This document shows, piece after piece, positions 1-5,490 of a stretch of DNA of 11,396 bases; position 1 is the stretch's first letter, and the number at the start of each line of letters is the position of its first letter. Source of the stretch: an uncultured Eubacteriales bacterium (GTDB lineage Bacteria > Bacillota > Clostridia > Oscillospirales > Acutalibacteraceae); NCBI GenBank assembly GCA_934643185.1, contig CAKUBN010000068.1, positions 1 through 11,396 on the forward strand, in the 5' to 3' direction. Made by a program: the position numbers and the translations under genes. The notes beneath the pieces were generated by a model. It made no database searches. It was not told the DNA's origin and saw only the letters and a program-made list of their open reading frames with translations.

Positions 1-26
1 CTCTATTTTTGTCCAAAATCGATTCA

Positions 27-61
27 AAACCCCAGTTTTGCCTGACACAAAACTGGGGTTT
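27..61 (-). terminator. hairpin, likely terminator of the small RHH gene
   Basis: Perfect 14-bp inverted repeat (27-40 with 48-61) with a 7-nt loop. Read on the minus strand, the stem ends in GGGGTTTT and is followed by an AT-rich stretch, which fits an intrinsic terminator for the minus-strand gene ending at 129. Its T-run is short and partly inside the stem, so it may also work weakly in the other direction. Confidence 0.55.
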
Positions 62-73
62 CTCGACGGTCTG

Positions 74-106
74 AGAGGAGAAGGAATAAGTCCTTCTCCT
101 CTTTTT
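74..106 (+). terminator. intrinsic terminator for a plus-strand unit left of the window
   Basis: Perfect 12-bp stem (74-85 with 91-102), 5-nt loop ATAAG, and a T5 run at 102-106. This is a textbook intrinsic terminator on the plus strand. No plus-strand gene precedes it in the window, so the unit it ends must lie further left. With the hairpin at 27-61 it forms a convergent pair. Confidence 0.7.
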
Positions 107-128
107 GCGTATGGCAATAATAATGGGT

Positions 129-311
129 TTATTCGATCTCGATATTCTTGATGCCATATTCGAGAATAATGTTGATAAGCTCGTTGCGCGAATAATTGCT
201 TTCGTTCGCGATTGTATCAAGGCTTTGCAAAATATCTTCCCGAATACGCACGGAGATGATCCTGTTTCCGTCTTCTCCGCGCTTTTTGATCTTTAAAGGC
301 TCGTTTTTCAC
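129..311 (-). CDS. small ribbon-helix-helix (CopG/Arc-like) protein
   Basis: A 60-residue protein with the shape of a ribbon-helix-helix DNA-binding domain. It has a basic N-terminus, a beta strand around residues 16-23 (RIISVRI), helix A around 24-38 (REDILQSLDTIANES) and helix B around 41-56 (SRNELINIILEYGIKN). Such proteins dimerise, and the paired strands insert into the major groove; small family members act as repressors, antitoxins or plasmid and mobile-element regulators. The GTG at 309-311 is chosen as start because GAGGTGA (317-323) lies 5 nt upstream; the GTG at 318-320 is part of that ribosome binding site. The gene starts 40 bp after the MATE stop on the same strand, so it could be a distal operon member. 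It is visibly more AT-rich than its neighbours, which may mean later acquisition. No toxin partner is visible. Target and role are unknown. Confidence 0.75.
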   Translation of the reverse strand: MKNEPLKIKKRGEDGNRIISVRIREDILQSLDTIANESNYSRNELINIILEYGIKNIEIE

Positions 312-316
312 AAATA

Positions 317-323
317 TCACCTC
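317..323 (-). promoter_or_regulatory. ribosome binding site that fixes the RHH start
   Basis: GAGGTGA on the minus strand, 5 nt before the GTG at 309-311. Its own GTG could be mistaken for an earlier start, but it is the Shine-Dalgarno itself. Confidence 0.7.
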
Positions 324-351
324 AAAATTTATACGAATTAAAACTTGAAAC

Positions 352-1710
352 TCACTCCGTCACATCCTTCGTAATGTTCCTAAGCCACTTTTTCTGGTGG
401 TAGCGGAAGTAGACGACGGGCATTTTGGCGAATTCGTCGCAGCTGAGGACGACGTAGACCCAGATCGGCGGCAGCTTTAAGACGAACGCCGCAATGAAGC
501 CGAGCGGCACGAAAACGCACCACATGGCAACGATGTCGCAGATGAGGCCGAATTTGGAATCGCCGCCCGCGCGGAACACGCCGCAGATGAGCGCAGTGTT
601 CATGATGGGCCCGATGACGTACACGGCGCTGATCCACACCATGATGCGCAGGTATTCGCCCGCCTGTTCGGTGAGGGAGAGGATCGGCAGCAGAATCGGG
701 TAGCCGATGAGCACGCCCGCGCTCGCGATGAGCGAGGCGACGAACGCCAGCCGCAGCAGGCGCTTTGCGTCGCGCTCCGCACCCGGAATGTCCCCGCGGC
801 CGATCGTGTTGCCGAGAATGATCGTGGTGCCGCCCGCCACACCGAAGCCGATGGCAGAGGTCAAATTGCGCATGGTGGAGACGATGGAGTTCGCCGCCAC
901 AATGTCTTCACCAAGGTGCCCCATGATGACCGAGTACATGGAAAACGCAAGGCCCCACACGAACTCGTTCCCGATGGCGGGCAGGGAATAGCGGATGAAG
1001 TCCTTCCAAAGCACGCGGCTGTGCAGGAATAAGACGCGCGGGCGCAGACGCAGCTTTTGAAAGCGCTCGCCGAAAAGGATGCACAAAGCAAGCTCAATGA
1101 TGCGCGAAATGAGCGTTGCAAGCGCCACGCCTGTAATGCCGAGCGGCGGAATGCCCGGGAACCACGCGAAAATGAACGCGGCGTTGAGGAAAATGTTCAG
1201 CCCAAGCGCCGTGGTGCTGATGAGCGTGCTGGCCTTTACCGCGTCCACGCTTTTCAGCGCGCTGAGGTACGGCTGCGTCATGCCCATGGCAAGGTACGAC
1301 CACCCCACGATGCGCAGGTACTCCGCGCCCGCCTCGATCATGGGCGTTTCGTTCGTATAAATGCGCATGAGTGCCGTCGGGAAAAACACCGCGCCAATAA
1401 AGAAAAGGATGCTCATCAGCAGAGAAAGCTTTAGGCCGATGGAAAATACCTTTTCAACCGCGGGCAAGTCGCCCTTGCCCCAATACTGCGCCGCCAAGAT
1501 CGTGATGCCCGCGGAAAGCCCGAGGAAGATCATGTTTAACACGAACTGGATCTGTCCCGCGAGCGAGCTTGCCGCAAGCGCTGTCTGGCTCACGTAGCCG
1601 AGCATTAAGGTGTCCGCCACGCTGAGCGCCGAGGTAATGAGCTGCTGCAGCGCAATCGGCACAACGATCGTGAAGAACGACCGGTAGAATTTTTTGTTTG
1701 CTTCCGTCAT
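352..1710 (-). CDS. MATE family efflux transporter
   Basis: A 452-residue polytopic membrane protein, the usual length for a MATE (multidrug and toxic compound extrusion) antiporter, with about twelve hydrophobic segments. The N-terminal repeat opens with a typical MATE sequence (IVVPIALQQLITSALSVADT, then LGLSAGITILAAQYWGKGD). The second half repeats the pattern (SLPAIGNEFVWGLAFSMYSV, then GVAGGTTIILGNTIGRGD), reflecting the family's two six-helix lobes. These proteins sit in the cytoplasmic membrane and export organic cations, drugs or metabolites in exchange for Na+ or H+. The substrate cannot be inferred. The ATG at 1708-1710 has a strong ribosome binding site (GGAGGAG, 1718-1724) and a good promoter upstream. 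The small RHH gene follows 40 bp downstream and might be co-transcribed. No local regulator such as MarR or TetR is visible. Confidence 0.93.
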   Translation of the reverse strand: MTEANKKFYRSFFTIVVPIALQQLITSALSVADTLMLGYVSQTALAASSLAGQIQFVLNMIFLGLSAGITILAAQYWGKGDLPAVEKVFSIGLKLSLLMSILFFIGAVFFPTALMRIYTNETPMIEAGAEYLRIVGWSYLAMGMTQPYLSALKSVDAVKASTLISTTALGLNIFLNAAFIFAWFPGIPPLGITGVALATLISRIIELALCILFGERFQKLRLRPRVLFLHSRVLWKDFIRYSLPAIGNEFVWGLAFSMYSVIMGHLGEDIVAANSIVSTMRNLTSAIGFGVAGGTTIILGNTIGRGDIPGAERDAKRLLRLAFVASLIASAGVLIGYPILLPILSLTEQAGEYLRIMVWISAVYVIGPIMNTALICGVFRAGGDSKFGLICDIVAMWCVFVPLGFIAAFVLKLPPIWVYVVLSCDEFAKMPVVYFRYHQKKWLRNITKDVTE

Positions 1711-1744
1711 GTTCTAACTCCTCCGAAAAATCACTGTATTTTTC

Positions 1745-1773
1745 ATTATATCGAACTATCCGTGGAAAGTCTA
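1745..1773 (-). promoter_or_regulatory. sigma-A-type promoter of the MATE gene
   Basis: Minus strand: -35 TAGACT (1768-1773), 17-bp spacer, perfect -10 TATAAT (1745-1750). It lies about 20 bp before the ribosome binding site. The -35 and the spacer length match those of the isomerase promoter at 2629-2657. Confidence 0.75.
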
Positions 1774-1795
1774 CGGAAAAAGTATTTTTAATGAC

Positions 1796-1829
1796 AAAAA
1801 GCGCCGGGGTGGGTTCCTCGGCGCTTTTT
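1796..1829 (-). terminator. intrinsic terminator of the isomerase gene
   Basis: Stem 1796-1809 with 1816-1829 (GCGCCG core paired with CGGCGC, one G-T wobble, flanking A5/T5 pairs), loop TGGGTT. On the minus strand T5 follows the GC core, 14 bp past the TAA at 1843-1845. The A5/T5 flanks make it potentially bidirectional, but no plus-strand gene needs it. Confidence 0.8.
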
Positions 1830-1842
1830 CTTGGGGTTCGCT

Positions 1843-2598
1843 TTATTTCAAAGCGTGTAAATACGCGTAGGTGTCGGCGGCGCAGTCGAAGGCATCCTTC
1901 TGCCAACGCTCCTGCTCGCCGAAGATGTAGTTTACACCGGCGGCCTTGCACAGGTCGAAAACCGGCTGCCAGTCGTGTGCGCCCTGCCCAAGCGGCACCA
2001 GCTGCGCCTTGCCGTCCGGCCCCAGAACACCGTCTTTAAAATGCACAAGGTCAACGCGGCCCTTGAATTTTTCCAGAACCTCTGCCGCCGTGACCTCCGT
2101 GCCGAACGCACTGTATACGCAGAACGTCAGCTGCATGTCGTTTGGCAGCAAGTCCATCAAGCGCTCGTAAACGGGCACGCCGCCCAGCATTCTGAAATCC
2201 GGCGTGATGGGGTGGAACGCAAAAATAAGCCCCGCCGCTTTGACTTTTTCGTAGATCGCGCGGATTTTCTCCGCGAATTCCTCGAGCTTCTCTAACGTAT
2301 CCACCTCGCGCGGGATGAGCGCGAACGTGAGATATTTTGCGCCGCACGTCACAGCGCGCTTAATATACCGCTCCGGGTCATCGCCGAAGCCGAACGGATA
2401 ATCCTCCTGCGTCGCAATGCAGTTTAGCCCCGCGTCCTTTAACGCGCGGGCGATCTCCTCGTCCGGGATATTTAAAGACGCGCCCTGTAACTGTACGTCC
2501 TTATAGCCGAGCGCGGCGATTTTCTGAAACGCTTCGCGCATGGAATTTATGTCCTGCAAATACGGCGCAACGCTCGAAAGCTGATACCCAATGTTCAT
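1843..2598 (-). CDS. sugar phosphate isomerase/epimerase-like TIM-barrel protein
   Basis: A 251-residue protein of the xylose-isomerase-like/AP endonuclease 2 TIM-barrel superfamily, whose members isomerise or epimerise sugars and inositol derivatives at a divalent metal site. Family marks include the N-terminal start IGYQLSSVAPYL, GYKDVQLQG (31-39), FAFHP with H129 (126-130), DLVHFKDG with H186 (183-190) and the C-terminal FGEQERWQKDAFDCA (226-240), with acidic residues expected at the metal. At the strand-5 position where relatives usually have LDVYW, this protein has FCVYS (159-163), so the expected metal-binding Asp appears to be Cys160. The ATG at 2596-2598 is supported by GGGAGGA (2606-2612) and by the family's normal N-terminus; the frame stays open further upstream but past the promoter. 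The gene is monocistronic, and its substrate is unknown. Confidence 0.85.
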   Translation of the reverse strand: MNIGYQLSSVAPYLQDINSMREAFQKIAALGYKDVQLQGASLNIPDEEIARALKDAGLNCIATQEDYPFGFGDDPERYIKRAVTCGAKYLTFALIPREVDTLEKLEEFAEKIRAIYEKVKAAGLIFAFHPITPDFRMLGGVPVYERLMDLLPNDMQLTFCVYSAFGTEVTAAEVLEKFKGRVDLVHFKDGVLGPDGKAQLVPLGQGAHDWQPVFDLCKAAGVNYIFGEQERWQKDAFDCAADTYAYLHALK

Positions 2599-2628
2599 CG
2601 AAAATTCCTCCCAAAAGTGCTTTGCTTC

Positions 2629-2657
2629 ATTGTACCCGAGCAAAGGGGAAAAGTCTA
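2629..2657 (-). promoter_or_regulatory. sigma-A-type promoter of the isomerase gene
   Basis: Minus strand: -35 TAGACT (2652-2657), 17-bp spacer, -10 TACAAT (2629-2634), followed within about 20 bp by the ribosome binding site. Confidence 0.7.
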
Positions 2658-2688
2658 TGAAATATTTTATTCTATCTGCAATATTGAT

Positions 2689-2724
2689 AAAAACAGCGCC
2701 GAAAACAGAAGTTTCACGGCGCTG
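2689..2724 (-). terminator. intrinsic terminator of the dtd-mscS operon
   Basis: An 8-bp GC stem, CAGCGCCG (2694-2701) with CGGCGCTG (2717-2724). It can be extended past a bulge by five weaker pairs around a TTCT loop. On the minus strand T5 (2689-2693) follows directly. It lies 30 bp past the mscS stop at 2754. Confidence 0.8.
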
Positions 2725-2753
2725 CAACGGGAATATTCGTATTTATGTGCGTT

Positions 2754-3632
2754 TTACCGCATGTGTACGTCCATCTGCGGGAACGGGATCTCCATGCCGG
2801 CGGCATCCAGCGCCTTTTTCACGTTTTCGTTGAGATCAAAGTAGAGGTCCCAGTAGTTTTCAGGGGCGCACCATACGCGCAGGACGAAATCGAGCGAGCT
2901 CGCGCTCTGCGTTTTCAGGCGCGCCAGCGGGGCGGGGTCTTTCAGCGATTTTGGGTCGCTTTCGGCAACGGAAAGCAAAATTTGCTTCACCTTGTCAATG
3001 TCACAATCGTAGGAGACGGAGAATGTCAGCTCCACACGGCGCTGTCCCTCCGCGCTGTAATTCGTGATGGCGGCGTTCGTCAGCGAGCCGTTCGGCACGG
3101 TCACGCGCTTGTTGTCCGGCGTCAGCACCACGGTGTATAAAACGCTGATGGCATTCACCGTGCCGGCAATTTCCGTCGTTTCAATGTAATCGCCCACGCG
3201 GAACGGGTGAAAAAGCAAAATCATCACGCCGCCCGCAAGGTTCGTCACGGCGCCCTGAAACGCAAGGCCGATGGCAACGCCGCCCGAGGTGAACAGTGCG
3301 AGGAACGAGGCGGTCTCGATGCCAAGAACGCCGAAGCACATCAAAATGAGGATGATATACAGCACGATGCGGCTGCCGCTCGCCATGAACGAAGCGAGCC
3401 CCGGGTCCATTTTTTGATATAGTTTCGAGCGCTTGAAGCGGTTCATCAAAAATTTGATGAGCTTGTTGCCGATAAACAAAAGCAGCCCTGCGGCGGCTAA
3501 GCGAATGAGAAAGTAAAACGCCTGTTCGCCGACGTTTTTCAGCCATTTTTCAAGCTCGTTCACGGTGGGAATGTCCTCAAGCGGGTCGGTGACAGCCGTG
3601 TCAAACAGCGTTAAAAATCGCGTCATAGGCAC
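2754..3632 (-). CDS. MscS-type small-conductance mechanosensitive channel
   Basis: A 292-residue protein, close to the 286 residues of E. coli MscS. This membrane channel opens under tension to release solutes during osmotic downshock. Hydrophobic segments lie at about 38-56 and 86-106. The pore-lining helix and beta-domain entry follow as GVAIGLAFQGAVTNLAGGV (about 118-136), then HPFRVGDYIE (142-151), the most diagnostic stretch of the family. The cytoplasmic part includes NGSLTNAAITNYS and ends in the family's PFPQMDVH motif. It begins 4 nt after the dtd stop, so the two are almost certainly co-transcribed and translationally coupled. The start is either the GTG at 3630-3632, with GGAAAG 7 nt upstream inside the last dtd codons, or the ATG at 3624-3626. 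The N-terminal 35 residues are soluble and carry no signal peptide. Confidence 0.93.
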   Translation of the reverse strand: MPMTRFLTLFDTAVTDPLEDIPTVNELEKWLKNVGEQAFYFLIRLAAAGLLLFIGNKLIKFLMNRFKRSKLYQKMDPGLASFMASGSRIVLYIILILMCFGVLGIETASFLALFTSGGVAIGLAFQGAVTNLAGGVMILLFHPFRVGDYIETTEIAGTVNAISVLYTVVLTPDNKRVTVPNGSLTNAAITNYSAEGQRRVELTFSVSYDCDIDKVKQILLSVAESDPKSLKDPAPLARLKTQSASSLDFVLRVWCAPENYWDLYFDLNENVKKALDAAGMEIPFPQMDVHMR

Positions 3633-3636
3633 ACCG

Positions 3637-4092
3637 TCACTTTCCGATGCGTTCCGTGTCGATGATGATGTTTACGGGGCCGTCGTTTTCCACACTTACG
3701 TGCATGTGCGCACCAAATTCACCCGTGCATACTTTGCCGATAGGCTGGTTTTTCACCTGTTCCACAAAGTAGTTATATAATCTCAAAGCTTCACTCGGGG
3801 AAGCGGAACGGCTGAAATCCGGGCGGCGGCCGTGCTTCATATCGGCGCTCAGCGTGATGTTCGAGACAATGAGCATATCGCCCTTGATGTCTTCGAGTGA
3901 GCGGTTCATCTTGTCGTTTTCGTCCTTAAATACGCGCAGGCCGCACACCTTCTGCACGAGAAAATCCGCCTGCGCGTCCGTGTCACCCTCCATGGCGCAG
4001 ATGAAGACAACGAGGCCCTCGCCGACTTTGCGGGTCTCGCCGCCGTTTATGGTGATCTCTGCACCGTTTATACGCTGAATAACTGCTCTCAT
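3637..4092 (-). CDS. dtd: D-aminoacyl-tRNA deacylase
   Basis: A 151-residue protein, normal for DTD, the dimeric cytoplasmic proofreading enzyme that hydrolyses D-aminoacyl-tRNA (and Gly-tRNA-Ala) and keeps D-amino acids out of translation. Family marks include MRAVIQRINGAEI at the N-terminus, FLVQKVCGLRVFKDENDKMN (44-63), GRRPDFS (88-94) and GEFGAHMHVSVENDGPV (124-140) with the Gly-cisPro pair G138-P139. Both signature motifs deviate: canonical SQFTL is S77-N-I-T-L81 with Thr80 kept, and canonical GPVT is GPVN (138-141). The ATG at 4090-4092 is preceded by GGAAAGGAA and matches the family start, although the frame is open further upstream. It is the first gene of an operon with mscS. Its promoter overlaps the divergent epimerase promoter. 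Confidence 0.93.
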   Translation of the reverse strand: MRAVIQRINGAEITINGGETRKVGEGLVVFICAMEGDTDAQADFLVQKVCGLRVFKDENDKMNRSLEDIKGDMLIVSNITLSADMKHGRRPDFSRSASPSEALRLYNYFVEQVKNQPIGKVCTGEFGAHMHVSVENDGPVNIIIDTERIGK

Positions 4093-4160
4093 ATTGTAAA
4101 TTCCTTTCCGGTTGGTGGATTTTGACCGATAAAACGGGAGATTTCTTCGGTGTTTTCTCA

Positions 4161-4189
4161 ATTATAGCAGGCTTTCGCTCTTGCTTCAA
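4161..4189 (-). promoter_or_regulatory. promoter of the dtd-mscS operon
   Basis: Minus strand: -35 TTGAAG (4184-4189), 17-bp spacer, perfect -10 TATAAT (4161-4166). Its -35 overlaps the -35 of the divergent promoter at 4181-4209. The predicted leader to the dtd ATG is about 60 nt. Confidence 0.75.
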
Positions 4190-4209
4190 GCGGTTTTGTT
4201 TGTTATAAT
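4181..4209 (+). promoter_or_regulatory. promoter of the aldose epimerase gene
   Basis: Plus strand: -35 TTGCTT (4181-4186), 17-bp spacer, perfect -10 TATAAT (4204-4209). The leader of about 70 nt contains a small hairpin, GGCGC-AAAA-GCGCC (4252-4265), just before the ribosome binding site AAAGGA (4274-4279). Confidence 0.7.
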
Positions 4210-4285
4210 ACTGTTGATTGAAAATCAGGTTATGTGCATGCAAAAAGACAGGGCGCAAAAGCGCCGCGATTTGAAAGGACGAATT

Positions 4286-5164
4286 ATGCTGATCCACATA
4301 AAAAACGAAAACGAAACTGCCGCCATTGATACGCTCGGCGCCGAGCTCGTCTCCTTTATGGGCGATGACGGCTTTGAGCACATTTGGCAGGGTGATAAAA
4401 CATATTGGGGCGGCCACGCGCCGGTTTTGTTTCCTATCGTCGGCGCGCTGCGCGATAACCGCACATGCATCAACGGCGAGTGGTACGAGATGAAGCGCCA
4501 CGGCGTCGCGCGCCACGAGGAATTCACCGTCACAGAGCAGGGAGAGGACTACGTTACCCTGCAGCTTACAGCGAACGAGGAGACGAAAAAGCAGTACCCG
4601 TTCGATTTTGTGCTGACGGTCTCCTATTACCTCACCGGCAGCAGCATCACGACGAAATTTACCGTTAAAAATGCCGATACGAAGCCCATGCCGTTCTGCA
4701 TCGGCGGTCACCCGGGCTTTAATATCCCGATTCAGTCCGATGAAGTTTTTGAAGATTACGACATCGTGTTCGAGGAAAAAGAAGACCAGAAATGCCCGAC
4801 GCTCGATATGGAAAGCTGCCTGATCGATTTTGAGAAGACGAACTTCGAGCTTGCCGATACGGATACCATCCTGCTGCAGCACAGCCTGTTCTATAGGGAC
4901 GCGCTCGTGTTCGAGAACCTCAACTCCACCTGCGTTTCACTCAAAAGCCGCCAGTCCGGCCGCGGTGTGATGATGGAGTTTTCCGGCTTCCCGATGCTCG
5001 GTATCTGGTCTGCCGCAAACGACGGCCCGTATGTTGCGCTGGAGCCGTGGACCGGCTGCGCCACCGCCGTACAGGAGGACGACGTGTTTGAAAAGAAACA
5101 CGGCATGCGCACTTTGCAGCCCGGCGAAGAAGCCGAGTACGCCTACACGGTCTTTGAAATCTAA
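4286..5164 (+). CDS. aldose 1-epimerase family protein (LacX-type)
   Basis: A 292-residue protein of the galactose mutarotase fold, closest in pattern to the LacX/Slr1438-like branch. It probably interconverts alpha and beta anomers of an aldose or sugar phosphate in the cytoplasm. Diagnostic stretches are IDTLGAELVSF (14-24), WQGDKTYWGGHAPVLFPIVG (34-53), RHGVAR with H72, GGHPGFNIP (140-148) with H142 as probable catalytic acid, and ALEPWTG (251-257) with E253 as probable catalytic base. The ATG at 4286-4288 has AAAGGA six nt upstream. In-frame ATGs near 4232-4240 lack a good ribosome binding site and would add an unrelated basic extension. It is a single-gene unit ending in the terminator at 5212-5252. 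The sugar cannot be told from the neighbours, since no transporter or kinase for a sugar is adjacent. Confidence 0.88.
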   Translation: MLIHIKNENETAAIDTLGAELVSFMGDDGFEHIWQGDKTYWGGHAPVLFPIVGALRDNRTCINGEWYEMKRHGVARHEEFTVTEQGEDYVTLQLTANEETKKQYPFDFVLTVSYYLTGSSITTKFTVKNADTKPMPFCIGGHPGFNIPIQSDEVFEDYDIVFEEKEDQKCPTLDMESCLIDFEKTNFELADTDTILLQHSLFYRDALVFENLNSTCVSLKSRQSGRGVMMEFSGFPMLGIWSAANDGPYVALEPWTGCATAVQEDDVFEKKHGMRTLQPGEEAEYAYTVFEI

Positions 5165-5211
5165 ATTACAAAAGTACGTATACTATATATAATAAAAGCA
5201 TATAGAGCATG

Positions 5212-5252
5212 CCCCGCAAACGGATGAAAAGTCCGATTTGCGGGGTTGTTTT
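5212..5252 (+). terminator. intrinsic terminator of the epimerase gene
   Basis: Stem CCCCGCAAA (5212-5220) with TTTGCGGGG (5237-5245), extended by CGGA (5221-5224) with TCCG (5232-5235) past one bulged A. The loop is 7 nt and TTGTTTT (5246-5252) follows. It is a strong plus-strand terminator, 47 bp past the epimerase stop. Confidence 0.88.
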
Positions 5253-5313
5253 ATTGCCTAAAAATCTCAACCAAAGTTTGTTTGTTATCACGGAGAGAAA
5301 ATCGCGAAAAAGG

Positions 5314-5342
5314 GTTCCATTTTAACGGAATACAGTTATAAT
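5314..5342 (+). promoter_or_regulatory. promoter of the ABC exporter operon
   Basis: Perfect -10 TATAAT at 5337-5342 with a weak -35 (GTTCCA, 5314-5319) at 17-bp spacing. The predicted transcription start near 5349 gives a leader of about 140 nt. The poor -35 would suit an activated promoter, but that is inference. Confidence 0.6.
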
Positions 5343-5357
5343 AGTTTAAACAAGCGT

Positions 5358-5393
5358 ATGAAGTGTTTCTGCGTAAATATTCCATGCGCCTGA
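5358..5393 (+). CDS. possible 11-residue upstream leader peptide
   Basis: ATG at 5358-5360 opens an 11-codon frame, MKCFCVNIPCA, ending in TGA at 5391-5393. It has three cysteines and lies only about 9 nt after the predicted transcription start, so it has no Shine-Dalgarno and would need near-leaderless initiation. Its stop codon overlaps the AGGAGG at 5393-5398, an arrangement that could couple termination to downstream initiation. Short leader ORFs are known upstream of heterodimeric ABC drug exporters (BmrB ahead of BmrCD in Bacillus subtilis). The sequence alone cannot show that this one is translated. Confidence 0.25.
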   Translation: MKCFCVNIPCA

Positions 5394-5398
5394 GGAGG
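5393..5398 (+). promoter_or_regulatory. orphan Shine-Dalgarno in the ABC leader
   Basis: A perfect AGGAGG with no ATG, GTG or TTG 5-10 nt downstream. The nearest start, the GTG at 5413-5415, is 14 nt away, inside the first palindrome. That GTG is in frame with the first ABC gene and would add 26 residues. The normal family N-terminus and the better-spaced ATG at 5491 argue against this as the main start. Confidence 0.4.
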
Positions 5399-5401
5399 AA
5401 A

Positions 5402-5453
5402 CCGCACGTACGGTGCGGACTGTACCAAAGGTACAACTGTACCAAGGGTACAA
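5402..5453 (+). repeat. three consecutive palindromes, operator-like or RNA hairpins
   Basis: Three perfect 6-bp inverted repeats stand side by side: CCGCAC-GTACG-GTGCGG (5402-5418), TGTACC-AAA-GGTACA (5421-5435) and TGTACC-AAG-GGTACA (5438-5452). The last two belong to tandem 17-bp units (5420-5436 and 5437-5453) that differ at a single base. Their centres are 17-18 bp apart. As DNA they resemble operators for a dimeric regulator (GntR/YtrA, TetR or MerR type are candidates by shape only). As RNA they would form three short stem-loops 38 nt before the ATG. No regulator gene is adjacent. Confidence 0.75.
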
Positions 5454-5474
5454 AGAAAGCAGGATATGCATTGA

Positions 5475-5484
5475 AAGGAAAGGG
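5475..5484 (+). promoter_or_regulatory. ribosome binding site of the first ABC gene
   Basis: AAGGAAAGGG, six nt before the ATG at 5491. It decides in favour of this ATG over the in-frame GTG at 5413. Confidence 0.7.
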
Positions 5485-5490
5485 AACGCT

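Larger units (their letters stand above)
5253..5490 (+). other. 238-bp intergenic leader before the ABC exporter pair
   Basis: There is no substantial gene here. From left to right: about 60 bp without recognisable features; a promoter with -10 at 5337-5342; a tiny ORF at 5358-5393; an AGGAGG without a well-spaced start (5393-5398); three consecutive short palindromes (5402-5452); and the ribosome binding site of the first ABC gene. No intrinsic terminator is seen inside it, so classical attenuation is not supported. Confidence 0.7.

Noticed and set aside
3983..4882. A 299-codon minus-strand frame covering the epimerase antisense and running into dtd
   Set aside because: It overlaps two well-supported genes and both divergent promoters; no family features.
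5165..5252. Promoter-like ATTACA, 17 bp, TATAAT (5165-5193) directly before the epimerase terminator, suggesting a tiny RNA
   Set aside because: The AT-rich run makes a chance match likely, and the transcript would be little more than the terminator hairpin. Small-RNA reads would be needed to revive it.
5402..5452. CRISPR-like or intrinsic attenuator reading of the repeats
   Set aside because: Only two near-identical units with no spacers, and no T-run after any hairpin.
5413..5490. GTG at 5413 as start of the first ABC gene
   Set aside because: Its spacing from AGGAGG is 14 nt, it would translate through the palindromes, and the protein family normally begins at MFQLKW-like sequence; the ATG at 5491 has a better site.
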